This document shows positions 53,823 to 62,306 of a stretch of DNA of 64,000 nt, one piece after another. Origin of the DNA: Alphaproteobacteria bacterium (lineage in GTDB: Bacteria > Pseudomonadota > Alphaproteobacteria > Micropepsales > Micropepsaceae); NCBI GenBank assembly GCA_028871795.1, contig JAGWMG010000014.1, positions 28,272 to 92,271 on the forward strand, written 5' to 3'. Position 1 is the first letter of the stretch. Every line of letters begins with the position of its first letter. The notes beneath the pieces are model-generated. The model was not told the origin of the DNA. It was given only the letters and a program-made list of their open reading frames with translations, and did no database searches. The position numbers were made by a program, and so were the translations under genes.

Positions 53823-54506
53823 TTAGACCGCCTGAACTAAGCTCGGATCATCGTTTTTCACGTTGCCCACAGCTTTCGTGACCGGCCAAGCCGTCATGCG
53901 CCCGGCTGGAAACGGGGCCAGCATTGCCTTGAGCCGATCCGGCGCAACCGGCCCCGCCCCCTCGCCTAACCAGCGCGGCCAATTATCGGGTGCAAGGATC
54001 ACCGGCATTCGATCATGCAACGGCGCAATCAATTCGTTCGCTGTTGTCGTGATGATTGTGAACGTCTCAATTAGATCGCTCACGTCATTCGGTTTCCAAT
54101 GCTCAAACAGGCCCGCAAACGCAAACGGTGCATTGTCCTTCAAAGTGATGAAGTACGGTTGTTTCGCTTTAGCAGATTCCTTTTTCCATTCGTAAAATCC
54201 ATCTGCAATGACAAGGCAGCGGCGACGCTGAAATGCGTTCTTGTAGGCAGGCTTGTCCGCAACCGTTTCTGCACGCGCGTTTATCAATTTTGCGCCGCCG
54301 TTCGCATCTTTTGCCCACGATGGAACGAGGCCCCATTTTAGAAACGCAATTTCGCGTGTGCCGTCTTCCAATCGAACAACAGGCGCAATTTGCGTCGGGG
54401 CGATATTGTATCGCGGCCGGAAATTTGATTGTGGGAAGCCGACAGACAGCATGTAGAGCGCGTGAAGCTCGCGCCATGTGTAGCGATTAGTAAAGCGACC
54501 GCACAT
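53823..54506 (-). CDS. SRAP domain protein (YedK/HMCES family)
   Basis: A 227-residue SOS-response-associated-peptidase-type protein. The essential Cys2 after the removed Met (MCGRFTNRY), Asn34 in YNIAPTQ, LKWGLVPSWAKD, Glu106 in ADGFYEWKKE and His164 in APLHDRMPVIL are all present, so the active site is intact. The family crosslinks to abasic sites in single-stranded DNA and shields them during replication. It is the last gene of the element, 10 nt after the upstream unknown gene. It may protect satellite DNA during replication, which is inference. Confidence 0.92.
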   Translation of the reverse strand: MCGRFTNRYTWRELHALYMLSVGFPQSNFRPRYNIAPTQIAPVVRLEDGTREIAFLKWGLVPSWAKDANGGAKLINARAETVADKPAYKNAFQRRRCLVIADGFYEWKKESAKAKQPYFITLKDNAPFAFAGLFEHWKPNDVSDLIETFTIITTTANELIAPLHDRMPVILAPDNWPRWLGEGAGPVAPDRLKAMLAPFPAGRMTAWPVTKAVGNVKNDDPSLVQAV

Positions 54507-54516
54507 AGCGTCACTA

Positions 54517-55008
54517 TTAGGCAAAAATTTCCGCGATGACCTTCAAAATCCGCTCTTGCAATAGCTCTTTCGTCAATTCGGAGATTTTTACTTCACCGGC
54601 AGGCCCACTATGTCCGCCACGTCCCGGCGAGGATGTAGATTCATGAAAGAGAACGGTCCCGCGCGATTTTTCGCAGATAACCGAAAAGCCCGGATACTCA
54701 TAGTCGGGAAGGTTGCGGTCCCCTAGAAGAAACGTCAGCCGAATTGAAGCCGGAACTTCGCGACGATCACGACCAGGTTCAAACCCACCATTCACCACTG
54801 AAATCTCATAGGTGTAGCCCTTGGCCTTGATGTACTCGCCAATCTCTTTCATTGCCGGGCCGATCAAGGTGTGCCGCACAACAGCGAACGCCTCAAGACA
54901 CTCATCCTCTTTGTTCTTTGCAATCCGTTGCACTTGAGCAGCAGCAGCTTTTGACGCTTCATGCTTTATAAAAACTGAGTCGAGTTTGGTTTGAAGTTCG
55001 TCTTTCAT
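54517..55008 (-). CDS. Hypothetical protein of the element
   Basis: A 163-residue protein with an N-terminal helical half (MKDELQTKLDSVFIKHEASKAA... to about residue 75) and a beta-rich C-terminal part. No family recognised. ATG 55008 is preferred because GGGACGA precedes it; an ATG 21 codons upstream lacks a ribosome site. It probably forms a two-gene operon with the SRAP gene. Confidence 0.65.
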   Translation of the reverse strand: MKDELQTKLDSVFIKHEASKAAAAQVQRIAKNKEDECLEAFAVVRHTLIGPAMKEIGEYIKAKGYTYEISVVNGGFEPGRDRREVPASIRLTFLLGDRNLPDYEYPGFSVICEKSRGTVLFHESTSSPGRGGHSGPAGEVKISELTKELLQERILKVIAEIFA

Positions 55009-55713
55009 GTCGTTCGTCCCAAAATTTGCAGTCAGAATTTCAGTGAGTAGTGTGTCTGTCGATACAAGCATAATTTCAAGTTGAGACTGTAGCGACCACG
55101 AAGCAGAACAAAAATCGTGCTTTGCCCTATTTCTTGGTCGCTAAAAAAAGACGCATTGCCTAGTTGCGGGGGTGTTTGTGTGGTTTACACCTTGCACGTC
55201 GAATATCATCAATGAATTCAACACATAATGGCGGACTGATCCTCCGCCTTTGTTCGATTTGCCCACATTGAATGTATAGTGCAGCGGCAGAGAATATAGC
55301 GAGTTGTAGAGTAGCTAACTCATTGGTTTACTTACATATATAGTATATATAGTAGTATAGTAGTAGTGAGAGGGGGTTTTCTAATTACGCAATAATGTTT
55401 CAATCCAGGTTGTCGGGGTTTGTGAGTGACAAGCACTATATTTGCTAAATCGCTATATATCGTTCTATTTCAAATAGTTAGGCACTATACGCGGCACTAT
55501 AAAAGCGGCGTGTGCAATCTGGCCCACCTCAATCGACCGTGCCCGGCACCGTCCCCTTTCATGTGCGCAATCCCCGGCGTCCTGCCCGAACGAGGCTCGC
55601 CTGAGTCGATTGTCGCCATAGCGGCTAGGGTGTGGACACGGACACGCGGAACGGCCTCAGCGAGTCTCTTTGTGGGCACACTGAGGATTGCCCGATGCCA
55701 GTCCCTGTCGAAT
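55009..55713. other. Non-coding, AT-rich region with iterated motifs
   Basis: There is no convincing gene in 705 bases. It has GCACTATA at 55433, 55482 and 55494 and its reverse complement TATAGTGC near 55274; a 9-bp inverted repeat TAGCGACCA (55090) / TGGTCGCTA (55135); and a TATATAGTA-rich tract at 55335-55370. From 55,505 to 55,700 the base composition turns GC-rich again, and short frames there show no family. It may be an origin, operator or degenerate remnant. Confidence 0.55.
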
Positions 55714-56154
55714 TCAGTGAATTGAATTCAAAATCGTTTCTTCAATTTTGCCGCGAGACTCACACGCTACATCTCCGACAGGATTGCGGTACAAATCTCC
55801 CAGGGTTTGATGATATGTGGCATTGATGCTGACTTGAGTACGCATGTCGGCTAGCTTCTGTACGAAAACATTTAGCGACACGGAACTATTCAGCGGCTGC
55901 GTCATCGGATGACTGCCACAATCCGCGTCGCCAACATCGAATGAAAGTCTTTCGGCATAGATCACACCGCTGTCCTTAGCGATGGTTTTGATCGGAATAT
56001 TGTTGGTCGCAAAGAATTGAACCGTTTGCGTCCAAACCGTGTCGAATCCTTCGTTATAGACCCGACTATGCTCAAAGTCAGTTTTGACGGGCGCGGTAGC
56101 GCATCCCGCAACAAATATAAGTGCTGTCGTTGCGATCAAATGTAAGCGCTTCAT
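55714..56154 (-). CDS. Small lipoprotein of the element
   Basis: A 146-residue protein with a lipoprotein signal, MKRLHLIATTALIFVAGC, Cys18 in the lipobox VAGC. The mature part has no recognised family. The ATG at 56154 has a strong GGAGG site 6 nt upstream, which decides the start over an upstream extension. In a satellite it could alter the cell surface; this is speculation. Confidence 0.75.
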   Translation of the reverse strand: MKRLHLIATTALIFVAGCATAPVKTDFEHSRVYNEGFDTVWTQTVQFFATNNIPIKTIAKDSGVIYAERLSFDVGDADCGSHPMTQPLNSSVSLNVFVQKLADMRTQVSINATYHQTLGDLYRNPVGDVACESRGKIEETILNSIH

Positions 56155-56346
56155 TGTTGCCTCCAAATAGTCAGAGCCTTCGCATGTCAACTCTGATCCC
56201 CGCTGCAACTTATTCCTACAACTTATTGTTGACAACGGATAACTGGGCAACGCTTCATTGTCTCAACAATAGACGGATTCTAAATTTGATTGCGATAAGA
56301 CGCCTGCTACTTGAATTAGCGAGACACGTTTCAATCGTGTGGACAC
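56155..56346. other. Short non-coding gap in the element
   Basis: About 190 bases between the lipoprotein and the DUF6378-like gene. No gene; probably contains the promoter of the lipoprotein gene. Confidence 0.4.
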
Positions 56347-56622
56347 CTATTCCTGCCCCGTCACCTCCCGCAACACGGCGGCATAGCCCACAAGGTCAAC
56401 CACGCTGTCACGGTGGCGCGGATCATGGCAAAGGCGGGTTAGCTTCAAATCCATCATGCACAAGACGGCCTCCGCTGGCGTGACGGTGCGCCCTAACGTG
56501 ATTGACCATCGCCGGGCAACATTCTCAAAAAACAAAACAGGATCGCCATACGATTTGCGGCGTCCATCAACCGTGCGTGCGGCCTCTGCCAACAAGTCTG
56601 AATTTGCGGAATGCTTTTTCAT
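56347..56622 (-). CDS. DUF6378-like protein
   Basis: A 91-residue protein containing RRKSYGDPVLFFENVARRWS and KLTRLCHDPRHRDSVVDLVGYAAVLREV, the DUF6378 pattern often found in phage genomes. The His/Asp-rich second part resembles a small nucleotide pyrophosphohydrolase-like bundle. It follows the large terminase by 4 nt. Function unknown. Confidence 0.75.
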   Translation of the reverse strand: MKKHSANSDLLAEAARTVDGRRKSYGDPVLFFENVARRWSITLGRTVTPAEAVLCMMDLKLTRLCHDPRHRDSVVDLVGYAAVLREVTGQE

Positions 56623-56626
56623 TCAC

Positions 56627-58009
56627 TCAATATCCGGCGAGCTTCACGCGCTGCATTTCAGACCGCAATTTAAGGCAACCATATCGAACAGCATCGGCGG
56701 CATGATCCGGCCCTTGCGAGTCAACATCTTCAACTCGTTTCATATCGCGACCGAGATAGGGCACGGTTTCCCAAAAGTAGGTGCAACCACGGCTTACATA
56801 CAGGCCGGGAACATCGGGCTTGCCAGCGTCTTGCAGCAACCGGCGCATCATGTTCCAGCCGGTAATTCGATCCGCTTTCTTCGCGGGTCTAAAGTACACT
56901 CCGCAGCGTGTGAATTCATCGGCGATGCTGCCGGTACTGTGGCCCGTCTTGGCAAAGCAGGCATCGTCCGCGACACCTTGGGGCCTAATTTTCCATCGCT
57001 TGCACATGGCGACAATTTCTTCGGCCAGGATCGGCACGGTCCAGCCTAAGCCCTCGTTAGGACGGTCGGGCTTGTTGGTCGCAAGCTCGTCCACAAGGAT
57101 CAAACTATCGCGCGGATACCAACGACCATCCGGGCCTTCGGCACCCGGAGATTTCACAACAACGTAAGTCGCGGACGGTGCAGAGCTTCCAAAATCGTGG
57201 GCAAGGTAGTTTTCCCACATGCCCCAGCCGCGTGTCGGTATCGCTTGCCACGGATCAATTGCATTTCGTTTTTCATCTAAGACGGATGCGAAATATGCAC
57301 CGCGCGAAACCGTCCAATCGCCCTCAACCCACGCACGCAACAACTCAGGATCATGTGGGCACGAACTTTCGAGTTGGTCGCGGTATTGATCGCGGTCAAT
57401 AAATTGATTTTCAGAAAACGTCGAAGGTGCATAGACCCAAGTGCGCTTAGATTTTTCTTCATAGAACGGTGTCCAAGGCGCGGCTTTGAAAACATATCGT
57501 TTCGCAACCCACGCATGACCGGGACCACCGGGATTTGCGGCGAACACTACGCGCACCGGAACATCTTTCGGGCCGCGAAGATTTGAACGAAGCAAATCTA
57601 AAAGATCAGGGGTTTCAAATTGTCCAATTTCATCGCCCATCAACAACGTGAAAGAACGGCCTTGGTACTTTGCATAATCGCCATGCGTTTCAAGCTGGCC
57701 CAATTCGAGATAGGCATTATTTGGGAATCGCCACACATGCTCTGCACCGTTGTAGCGAGCGCCATTGCCGTACACTTTGCCGAATAGCTCCCGCGTCAAC
57801 AATTCAAAATCGGCAAGTCCTTTGTAAGTTTTTCGGATGTAGAGAACTCGCGCGCGCTCGTCATATTGCTCGACGTGACGAAGCCCTAGCACCCCCAAAC
57901 CATACGATTTACCACCGCCGCGCCCACCGCCACAAAAAACGTCAAGTTCCTCTGGCAACAACAACGTTTTGTGTTGAAACTCGTTCAATGGAATTGTCTC
58001 TTGGTTCAT
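56627..58009 (-). CDS. terL: Phage terminase large subunit
   Basis: A 460-residue packaging motor. Walker A GGGRGGGKSYGLG (about residues 27-39), Walker B TLLMGDEIGQF, coupling motif FAANPGGPGHAW, and a C-terminal RNase H-like nuclease with acidic residues in LAHDFGSSAPSATY, GVADDACF and GPDHAADAVRYG. It is full length and looks functional. It overlaps the small subunit gene by 68 nt. Having its own TerL without capsid genes is notable. Confidence 0.9.
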   Translation of the reverse strand: MNQETIPLNEFQHKTLLLPEELDVFCGGGRGGGKSYGLGVLGLRHVEQYDERARVLYIRKTYKGLADFELLTRELFGKVYGNGARYNGAEHVWRFPNNAYLELGQLETHGDYAKYQGRSFTLLMGDEIGQFETPDLLDLLRSNLRGPKDVPVRVVFAANPGGPGHAWVAKRYVFKAAPWTPFYEEKSKRTWVYAPSTFSENQFIDRDQYRDQLESSCPHDPELLRAWVEGDWTVSRGAYFASVLDEKRNAIDPWQAIPTRGWGMWENYLAHDFGSSAPSATYVVVKSPGAEGPDGRWYPRDSLILVDELATNKPDRPNEGLGWTVPILAEEIVAMCKRWKIRPQGVADDACFAKTGHSTGSIADEFTRCGVYFRPAKKADRITGWNMMRRLLQDAGKPDVPGLYVSRGCTYFWETVPYLGRDMKRVEDVDSQGPDHAADAVRYGCLKLRSEMQRVKLAGY

Positions 58010-58427
58010 GTTCTATAACCTTTGTCAGCTTTGAAAATTCGTCCATAGAAATTGCACCGGGCAACTGAAAATTGATTTGAATTTTATTTCCGGTTTCCGC
58101 TTGGTCCCCTTCGCGGTACCCGTGACGGCTTTTCAACAAGAACATTGCGGCAGTTGCATTTCCCTTTTCCATTGCCTGCCGGTAAAGCATGTTGTGCAGC
58201 GCATAGCGTTCTTTCTCGCGCCCATTATCAAATGCTTCCTGCAACTCCGCGTGTTCATCAAGCCACTTGCGGAACGTATCTTGCGCCACGCCTAGTCCGG
58301 CGGCGACGCCACGAATTGAAAAGCCATCCGCTGCGAACGCTTCAATGCGTGTCGCGGCATCGCGCGGCGGTTGTTTCGGCTTGCGGCCTTTAGCAAGTAA
58401 CGGCCTGTCAGTAATCTTGCGCGTCAT
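57942..58427 (-). CDS. terS: Phage terminase small subunit
   Basis: A 161-residue protein. An N-terminal helix-turn-helix (SIRGVAAGLGVAQDTFRKWLDEH) is followed by an oligomerization helix region (ELQEAFDNGREKERYALHNM, ATAAMFLLKSRHGYRE). This is the usual TerS layout, and it sits directly before terL. It would recognise the satellite's packaging site. The 68-nt overlap with terL suggests translational coupling. Confidence 0.85.
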   Translation of the reverse strand: MTRKITDRPLLAKGRKPKQPPRDAATRIEAFAADGFSIRGVAAGLGVAQDTFRKWLDEHAELQEAFDNGREKERYALHNMLYRQAMEKGNATAAMFLLKSRHGYREGDQAETGNKIQINFQLPGAISMDEFSKLTKVIEHEPRDNSIERVSTQNVVVARGT

Positions 58428-58464
58428 TTCAAAATCCAATTCAATTAATTCTGTGCAAGCACAA

Positions 58465-59148
58465 TCAATTCTGCATCGCCTTTGCGCGTGCCACACCATA
58501 GGAGGTCAGCAACGCACCAAATGCCCACGCAGCTTTGTGGGCATGGTGCATCAATTCGGTGTCTCTCTCATAATGCTTGTCAGCGGCACTCGACTGCGCA
58601 AGTCGTTCAAAAATCTCTTCGCGCGTGCACTGGTCCTTTGCAATATCGGCATCAATTGGCGCATTCCAGGCAGCAATTCTTTCCGCCGTGCCGCCGTGCG
58701 TAGCCCTGCGAGCGCGGTTGGAAACAAAGGCATCCTCAATAACTGCAAGCAAAATCAGCAACCAAGTTATATTCTGGCTCTCCACTTCAACGTGGACGTT
58801 GCGATACGCGGTCCAGAACATTTGTGCGAGACTTTCGCTGTGCCCTTGCATTTCAAACGGCAGATGCACTTCCTTAGAGAGCTTGTCAGCTTTTTGGTCC
58901 GCTTCCTTGGCGTGTTTTGCAGATAGTGCTGCGTCGTGTCGTGCATCGACCGGCTTGCGATTTTTGTAAGGCAGTTGAAACAACGTCTCTGCTTCACGGA
59001 AGCCGAACGCGGCGGCACGCAGCTTGGCGATATTTTCGAGAGTTTCGCCTTCACGTCTAGCGACGCCACCGGCTGCGCATTCAAGATCAGCCGCAGCATC
59101 GAGAATTCCGACAATGTAGCGGGGATCGCCGTCAACAATTTCACGCAT
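58465..59148 (-). CDS. Hypothetical protein of the packaging region
   Basis: A 227-residue protein. The first half is Ala/charge-rich and helical; a hydrophobic stretch NITWLLILLAVIEDAF lies at about residues 127-142; the C-terminal half is His-rich. It has no recognised domain. ATG 59148 (MREIVDGDPRY) has conserved-looking sequence from the start. The place just before terS is where other satellites carry packaging or capsid-redirecting genes. Confidence 0.6.
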   Translation of the reverse strand: MREIVDGDPRYIVGILDAAADLECAAGGVARREGETLENIAKLRAAAFGFREAETLFQLPYKNRKPVDARHDAALSAKHAKEADQKADKLSKEVHLPFEMQGHSESLAQMFWTAYRNVHVEVESQNITWLLILLAVIEDAFVSNRARRATHGGTAERIAAWNAPIDADIAKDQCTREEIFERLAQSSAADKHYERDTELMHHAHKAAWAFGALLTSYGVARAKAMQN

Positions 59149-59204
59149 TTGAGTATTCCCATATAGGCAAGAGTGGAAAGCATTTGCGCTGCCCACCGCT
59201 GCAA

Positions 59205-59933
59205 TTATTCAGCATCAGCAGGAATTGGTTTCGTGCCCGGCAGAGGTTGTGGCGTCTCGCGCGCTGGCGTGGGAAAAATGTTTTCGGCTTCTCGCATGGC
59301 GCGCGCGTCCTGCAACTTTTGAACGCTAACCGCCTTCTGCGTACCGGCAGCAATTCGATAACTTGAAAGCGCAGCAGCGGCGTGCGCTTGTGCGACCGCG
59401 ACGGCCTGCAACACTTCGTCGCGGCCTTCGTATTTGAATTTCTCAAGAATGGAGACGCGGGTGAATACTTCCTTGAAATCCTCTTGACGCGCACGCTGCA
59501 AGCTCACGCGATAGATTTGGTATCCCGTCGCGATGTCGTTCTTCGCAATTGCCGCGTCCAGGTGAAGCTTTACGAGCGGCGCAGGCAGGTGAAGCAATTC
59601 TTGAAAAAGTTGATTGCGAAGTGAAGCATCGCCCGATTTCCCGCTCCCGAATTCGGCTTGGCTTGCAAGAAACGCGAGGTTCTCATGGAATTGTTTTTCG
59701 GCTTTGAGTTCTTCGCCAATCGTTGTTGCCTCCCTCCACAGAGGGACCATCGCTTCGGTGTGCTTTTTGCGCGCGTCAGCCACAAGCCTAATTTTTTTCT
59801 CCGCATCGTAACTGGCATTGTCTTGGATTGCTTCTACGTCTTGCAACGCCGCTTCCGCAGCCGCAGCTAGTTTTGTGGCGAGCGCTTTTGATTTGGCCGC
59901 TTTTGCTAGAATGTCTGATGGTGATAGTTTCAT
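59205..59933 (-). CDS. Hypothetical coiled-coil protein
   Basis: A 242-residue protein with long predicted helices in residues 1-100 (KAAKSKALATKLAAAAEAAL, EKKIRLVADARKKHTEA) and a Pro-rich C-terminal tail (PARETPQPLPGTKP). It resembles no family I know. It could be structural or a scaffold-like protein. It lies 54 nt downstream of the DUF3987 gene. Confidence 0.6.
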   Translation of the reverse strand: MKLSPSDILAKAAKSKALATKLAAAAEAALQDVEAIQDNASYDAEKKIRLVADARKKHTEAMVPLWREATTIGEELKAEKQFHENLAFLASQAEFGSGKSGDASLRNQLFQELLHLPAPLVKLHLDAAIAKNDIATGYQIYRVSLQRARQEDFKEVFTRVSILEKFKYEGRDEVLQAVAVAQAHAAAALSSYRIAAGTQKAVSVQKLQDARAMREAENIFPTPARETPQPLPGTKPIPADAE

Positions 59934-59987
59934 TTGAATTGGTCCTTCCTTCTATGGTTTCGGAAACCGCCGAAACACGGTTCACAT

Positions 59988-61376
59988 TCAATTTTCATCC
60001 GGCAAAAATACTTCCGGCTTTGAAATCATAAACGCTCGCGCATAGGTGCCAAATTGTTGCACCATTTGAGTTCTTGGGATTTCGCGAAGCTCATCATTCT
60101 CGCGCATATTTTGAAGCGTCGTTGTAATTGCCTTTGTCGCGCCGTATCGCGCCTTACGAAAGGCGGCGGTGTCACCAAGGCGGCGTTGCAGATAACTTTG
60201 CGGGATGACTCTCGCGGAGTGCAATTTTTCGCTAATGCCGTACTTCCGCAATTTCTCGAACGGTGTTGTGGCGTATTGGAACATTGCCTTGATAATCTCT
60301 TTGCGTCGTAGGTTTTCGTTGTCTTCAACAGCGCCCACTTCACCATTTGTGAATTTTGCCCTTAGCGCTATCGTTTGCGCGTGAATTTGATTGCACGCCC
60401 ATTGCGCTTGTTTCGCGTCGATAGTTGGAAAATGTGGATTGACGCCGACAGCTACAAGCGCCGCCAACTTAAGCGCCTTAAGGTGAGCGCGGTTCCATAG
60501 TTCGCGCCCCGCAACACATTCGTTATCATCATTGATTTGCGCATCGGCGTACTCATTGAACCGATCAAAAATTGCATCGGCGTCAGTATCCGCACGCACG
60601 TCATGCACTTGACCTGTCGCCGCATTTAGACCCGCACAATGCGCAACAAGTCCGGCCAGCCTCACTACAAGGTCCGGTGACGGGATCGCTTGATTGTGGG
60701 CTTTGCAGAGCGGAACACGTTTGCCGGTGTATTCGATAACAAGAAACCGTGGCAGCACGCCGTTTGAAATTAGCCCCTCGCTGATATTTTCAAAGAAAAC
60801 CTGCGGTGTCGTTTCACCTAGCAACGTGAACGCGGGAGCCGAAATGACCGGAGTGTTTTCTTCACGTTTTGAATATGCCATTGCGCCAAGTTTGCTTGTC
60901 TTTTTTGATTTGCTGTACAGATTGAGCAATGCGCGTTTTAGCCCGGCGACGTGTGCAGGTGCATGAGGCTCAGACATTTCTTTGAGTTTCAATCCGAGTT
61001 CGCCAACAACACAGTAGATACATGGCGAGTCAGCCAACCATTTCAATATTGCTTGAGCGGATGCAATCTCGGTCGGGCCTTTGAACTGTGTTGCAGTTGG
61101 TGCGGTTTGCGCGACCGCTTCCATGAGCGCATCAATGCCGTCGCTTGCAGCTTCTTTGCCGCGTCCGGTTTCAGCGATGATTATAATGTACTGATTTAGT
61201 CCTGTTCCGCTGACGTTATAAGCGCGTCCGGTAATTCCAGCGAACAAACCAATTGCACCCGCAAGCGCAATCTTAGCAACAGGACGCGGTGCAGCGTCAT
61301 AAATGAATTGCGCAATCTCCCCGACAAGGCCGGGTGGAAAGTCATTGCCCGTTTCTCCGGGCGTCGCAGTAGTCAT
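59988..61376 (-). CDS. DUF3987 (YfjI-like) replication-type ATPase
   Basis: A 462-residue protein of the DUF3987 family, which occurs in prophages and satellites next to alpA and in place of primase-helicases. A P-loop-like IIIIAETGRGKEAAS (residues about 64-77) and VVGELGLKLKEMSEPH are visible; the Walker A is degenerate (GRGKE). It probably starts element replication. The ATG shares bases with a possible micro-gene ending TAA. Confidence 0.82.
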   Translation of the reverse strand: MTTATPGETGNDFPPGLVGEIAQFIYDAAPRPVAKIALAGAIGLFAGITGRAYNVSGTGLNQYIIIIAETGRGKEAASDGIDALMEAVAQTAPTATQFKGPTEIASAQAILKWLADSPCIYCVVGELGLKLKEMSEPHAPAHVAGLKRALLNLYSKSKKTSKLGAMAYSKREENTPVISAPAFTLLGETTPQVFFENISEGLISNGVLPRFLVIEYTGKRVPLCKAHNQAIPSPDLVVRLAGLVAHCAGLNAATGQVHDVRADTDADAIFDRFNEYADAQINDDNECVAGRELWNRAHLKALKLAALVAVGVNPHFPTIDAKQAQWACNQIHAQTIALRAKFTNGEVGAVEDNENLRRKEIIKAMFQYATTPFEKLRKYGISEKLHSARVIPQSYLQRRLGDTAAFRKARYGATKAITTTLQNMRENDELREIPRTQMVQQFGTYARAFMISKPEVFLPDEN

Positions 61377-61504
61377 TATAAAAGCGTCCTAAAATGATTG
61401 CGCAACTTGCGGAAATGCGATTGCCAACCGATTGAAATTGAAATGGTGCCACAGCGGGCACACGGTCTATATTGGGGATGATTTGATAATGGGGCATTGG
61501 TCAA
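61376..61504 (-). CDS. Possible 42-residue protein overlapping both neighbours
   Basis: A 43-codon frame from TTG at 61504, overlapping the alpA stop (TTGA), to TAA at 61376, overlapping the DUF3987 ATG (TAATG). The product has CARCGTISISIGW and a basic FRKLRNHFRTLL end. The double overlap suggests coupled translation; the CxxC with a basic tail hints at a small metal- or nucleic-acid-binding protein. Unsupported by any family. Confidence 0.35.
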   Translation of the reverse strand: MTNAPLSNHPQYRPCARCGTISISIGWQSHFRKLRNHFRTLL

Positions 61505-61719
61505 TCGACCTGAGCCGTCGTGCGAGCGGCCATCCAAGCACGCACATCTTCCACACGCCACGCGGTGCAACGCTCGCTTAATTTGATCGGCGCGATGAAC
61601 GTACCCGCTTTGACCTTGCGCCAGAGCGTCGCGCTACTAAACGGGATAATCGTCAGGAGCGTTGCCTGCCGAATGTATCCCGTGGCCGGTAGCTCACTGA
61701 GTTGTGCGGGGGTAGCCAT
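61501..61719 (-). CDS. alpA: AlpA-family transcriptional regulator
   Basis: A 72-residue winged-helix MerR-like/AlpA protein: ATGYIRQATLLTIIPFSSATLWRKVKAGTF and the C-terminal WRVEDVRAWMAAR are typical. In P4 and Gram-negative PICIs, AlpA activates excision and replication genes. A GAGGA site lies 8 nt upstream. Two copies of a 9-bp motif occur right before its start. Confidence 0.9.
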   Translation of the reverse strand: MATPAQLSELPATGYIRQATLLTIIPFSSATLWRKVKAGTFIAPIKLSERCTAWRVEDVRAWMAARTTAQVD

Positions 61720-61744
61720 TGACGCGTCCTCGTATTTGACGCGT
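61719..61744 (-). promoter_or_regulatory. Direct-repeat operator candidate before alpA
   Basis: TTGACGCGT is repeated exactly at 61719-61727 and 61736-61744 (period 17). The region covers the alpA start and ribosome site, where a repressor or AlpA itself would block expression. Confidence 0.5.
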
Positions 61745-61808
61745 AGAGACTGCCTATGAAATTACACGGCGTCTCCGGACAAATGTAGGTGGGGTATTGT
61801 CCGCTCGG

Positions 61809-62306
61809 CTATGGCTGGGCGCTTATTCGTATTCGATTGCGCGTAACTATTTTCTCTACCGCGTCTGGACTCATATTTAGTTCGGCAGCAACTTTCACGT
61901 ATACATCTTCCATGCTTTTCATAATGGGATCAGCAGCAGAAAATTTTGTCTTGTCGATTTGTTCGGGATAATCTTTTGCGTATACGCGCAACCAATTATA
62001 CAGAGAGACGTGAGTTAATACCGAGTGTTTGCGGTATATGGCCTTTTCTCGCTTCGTCGCTTTGAAAGTGCCTTTCAGCAGGTCAGCGACAAATTGAGAA
62101 GGCTCGCTTTCGGCAATTAGACCATGCTTGCATACTAGATTTGCGAGGCGGCTGCGATCCCCAGCTTTTGCCTCTAGGATTGCGAGCGGCCACACATTTC
62201 CATTTCGCGCTTCGGTACAAACCTGATCTACCTCCGACAACAACCCCATTTCAGGAAGCATATCTGTTACGACGCCGTTTCCGTCCTTATCTCTCAGCCG
62301 TCTCAT
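61809..62306 (-). CDS. Hypothetical protein co-translated with the integrase
   Basis: A 165-residue protein whose ATG overlaps the integrase stop (ATGA). It contains a basic central region (GTFKATKREKAIYRKHSVL) and a C-terminal segment AAELNMSPDAVEKIVTRNRIR that could be a helix-turn-helix. It may act in integration or regulation. No family recognised. Confidence 0.6.
   Translation of the reverse strand: MRRLRDKDGNGVVTDMLPEMGLLSEVDQVCTEARNGNVWPLAILEAKAGDRSRLANLVCKHGLIAESEPSQFVADLLKGTFKATKREKAIYRKHSVLTHVSLYNWLRVYAKDYPEQIDKTKFSAADPIMKSMEDVYVKVAAELNMSPDAVEKIVTRNRIRISAQP

Noticed and set aside
55426-55725. Plus-strand 99-codon frame in the element gap
   Set aside because: Wrong strand for the element, crosses an AT-rich/GC-rich boundary and has no family.
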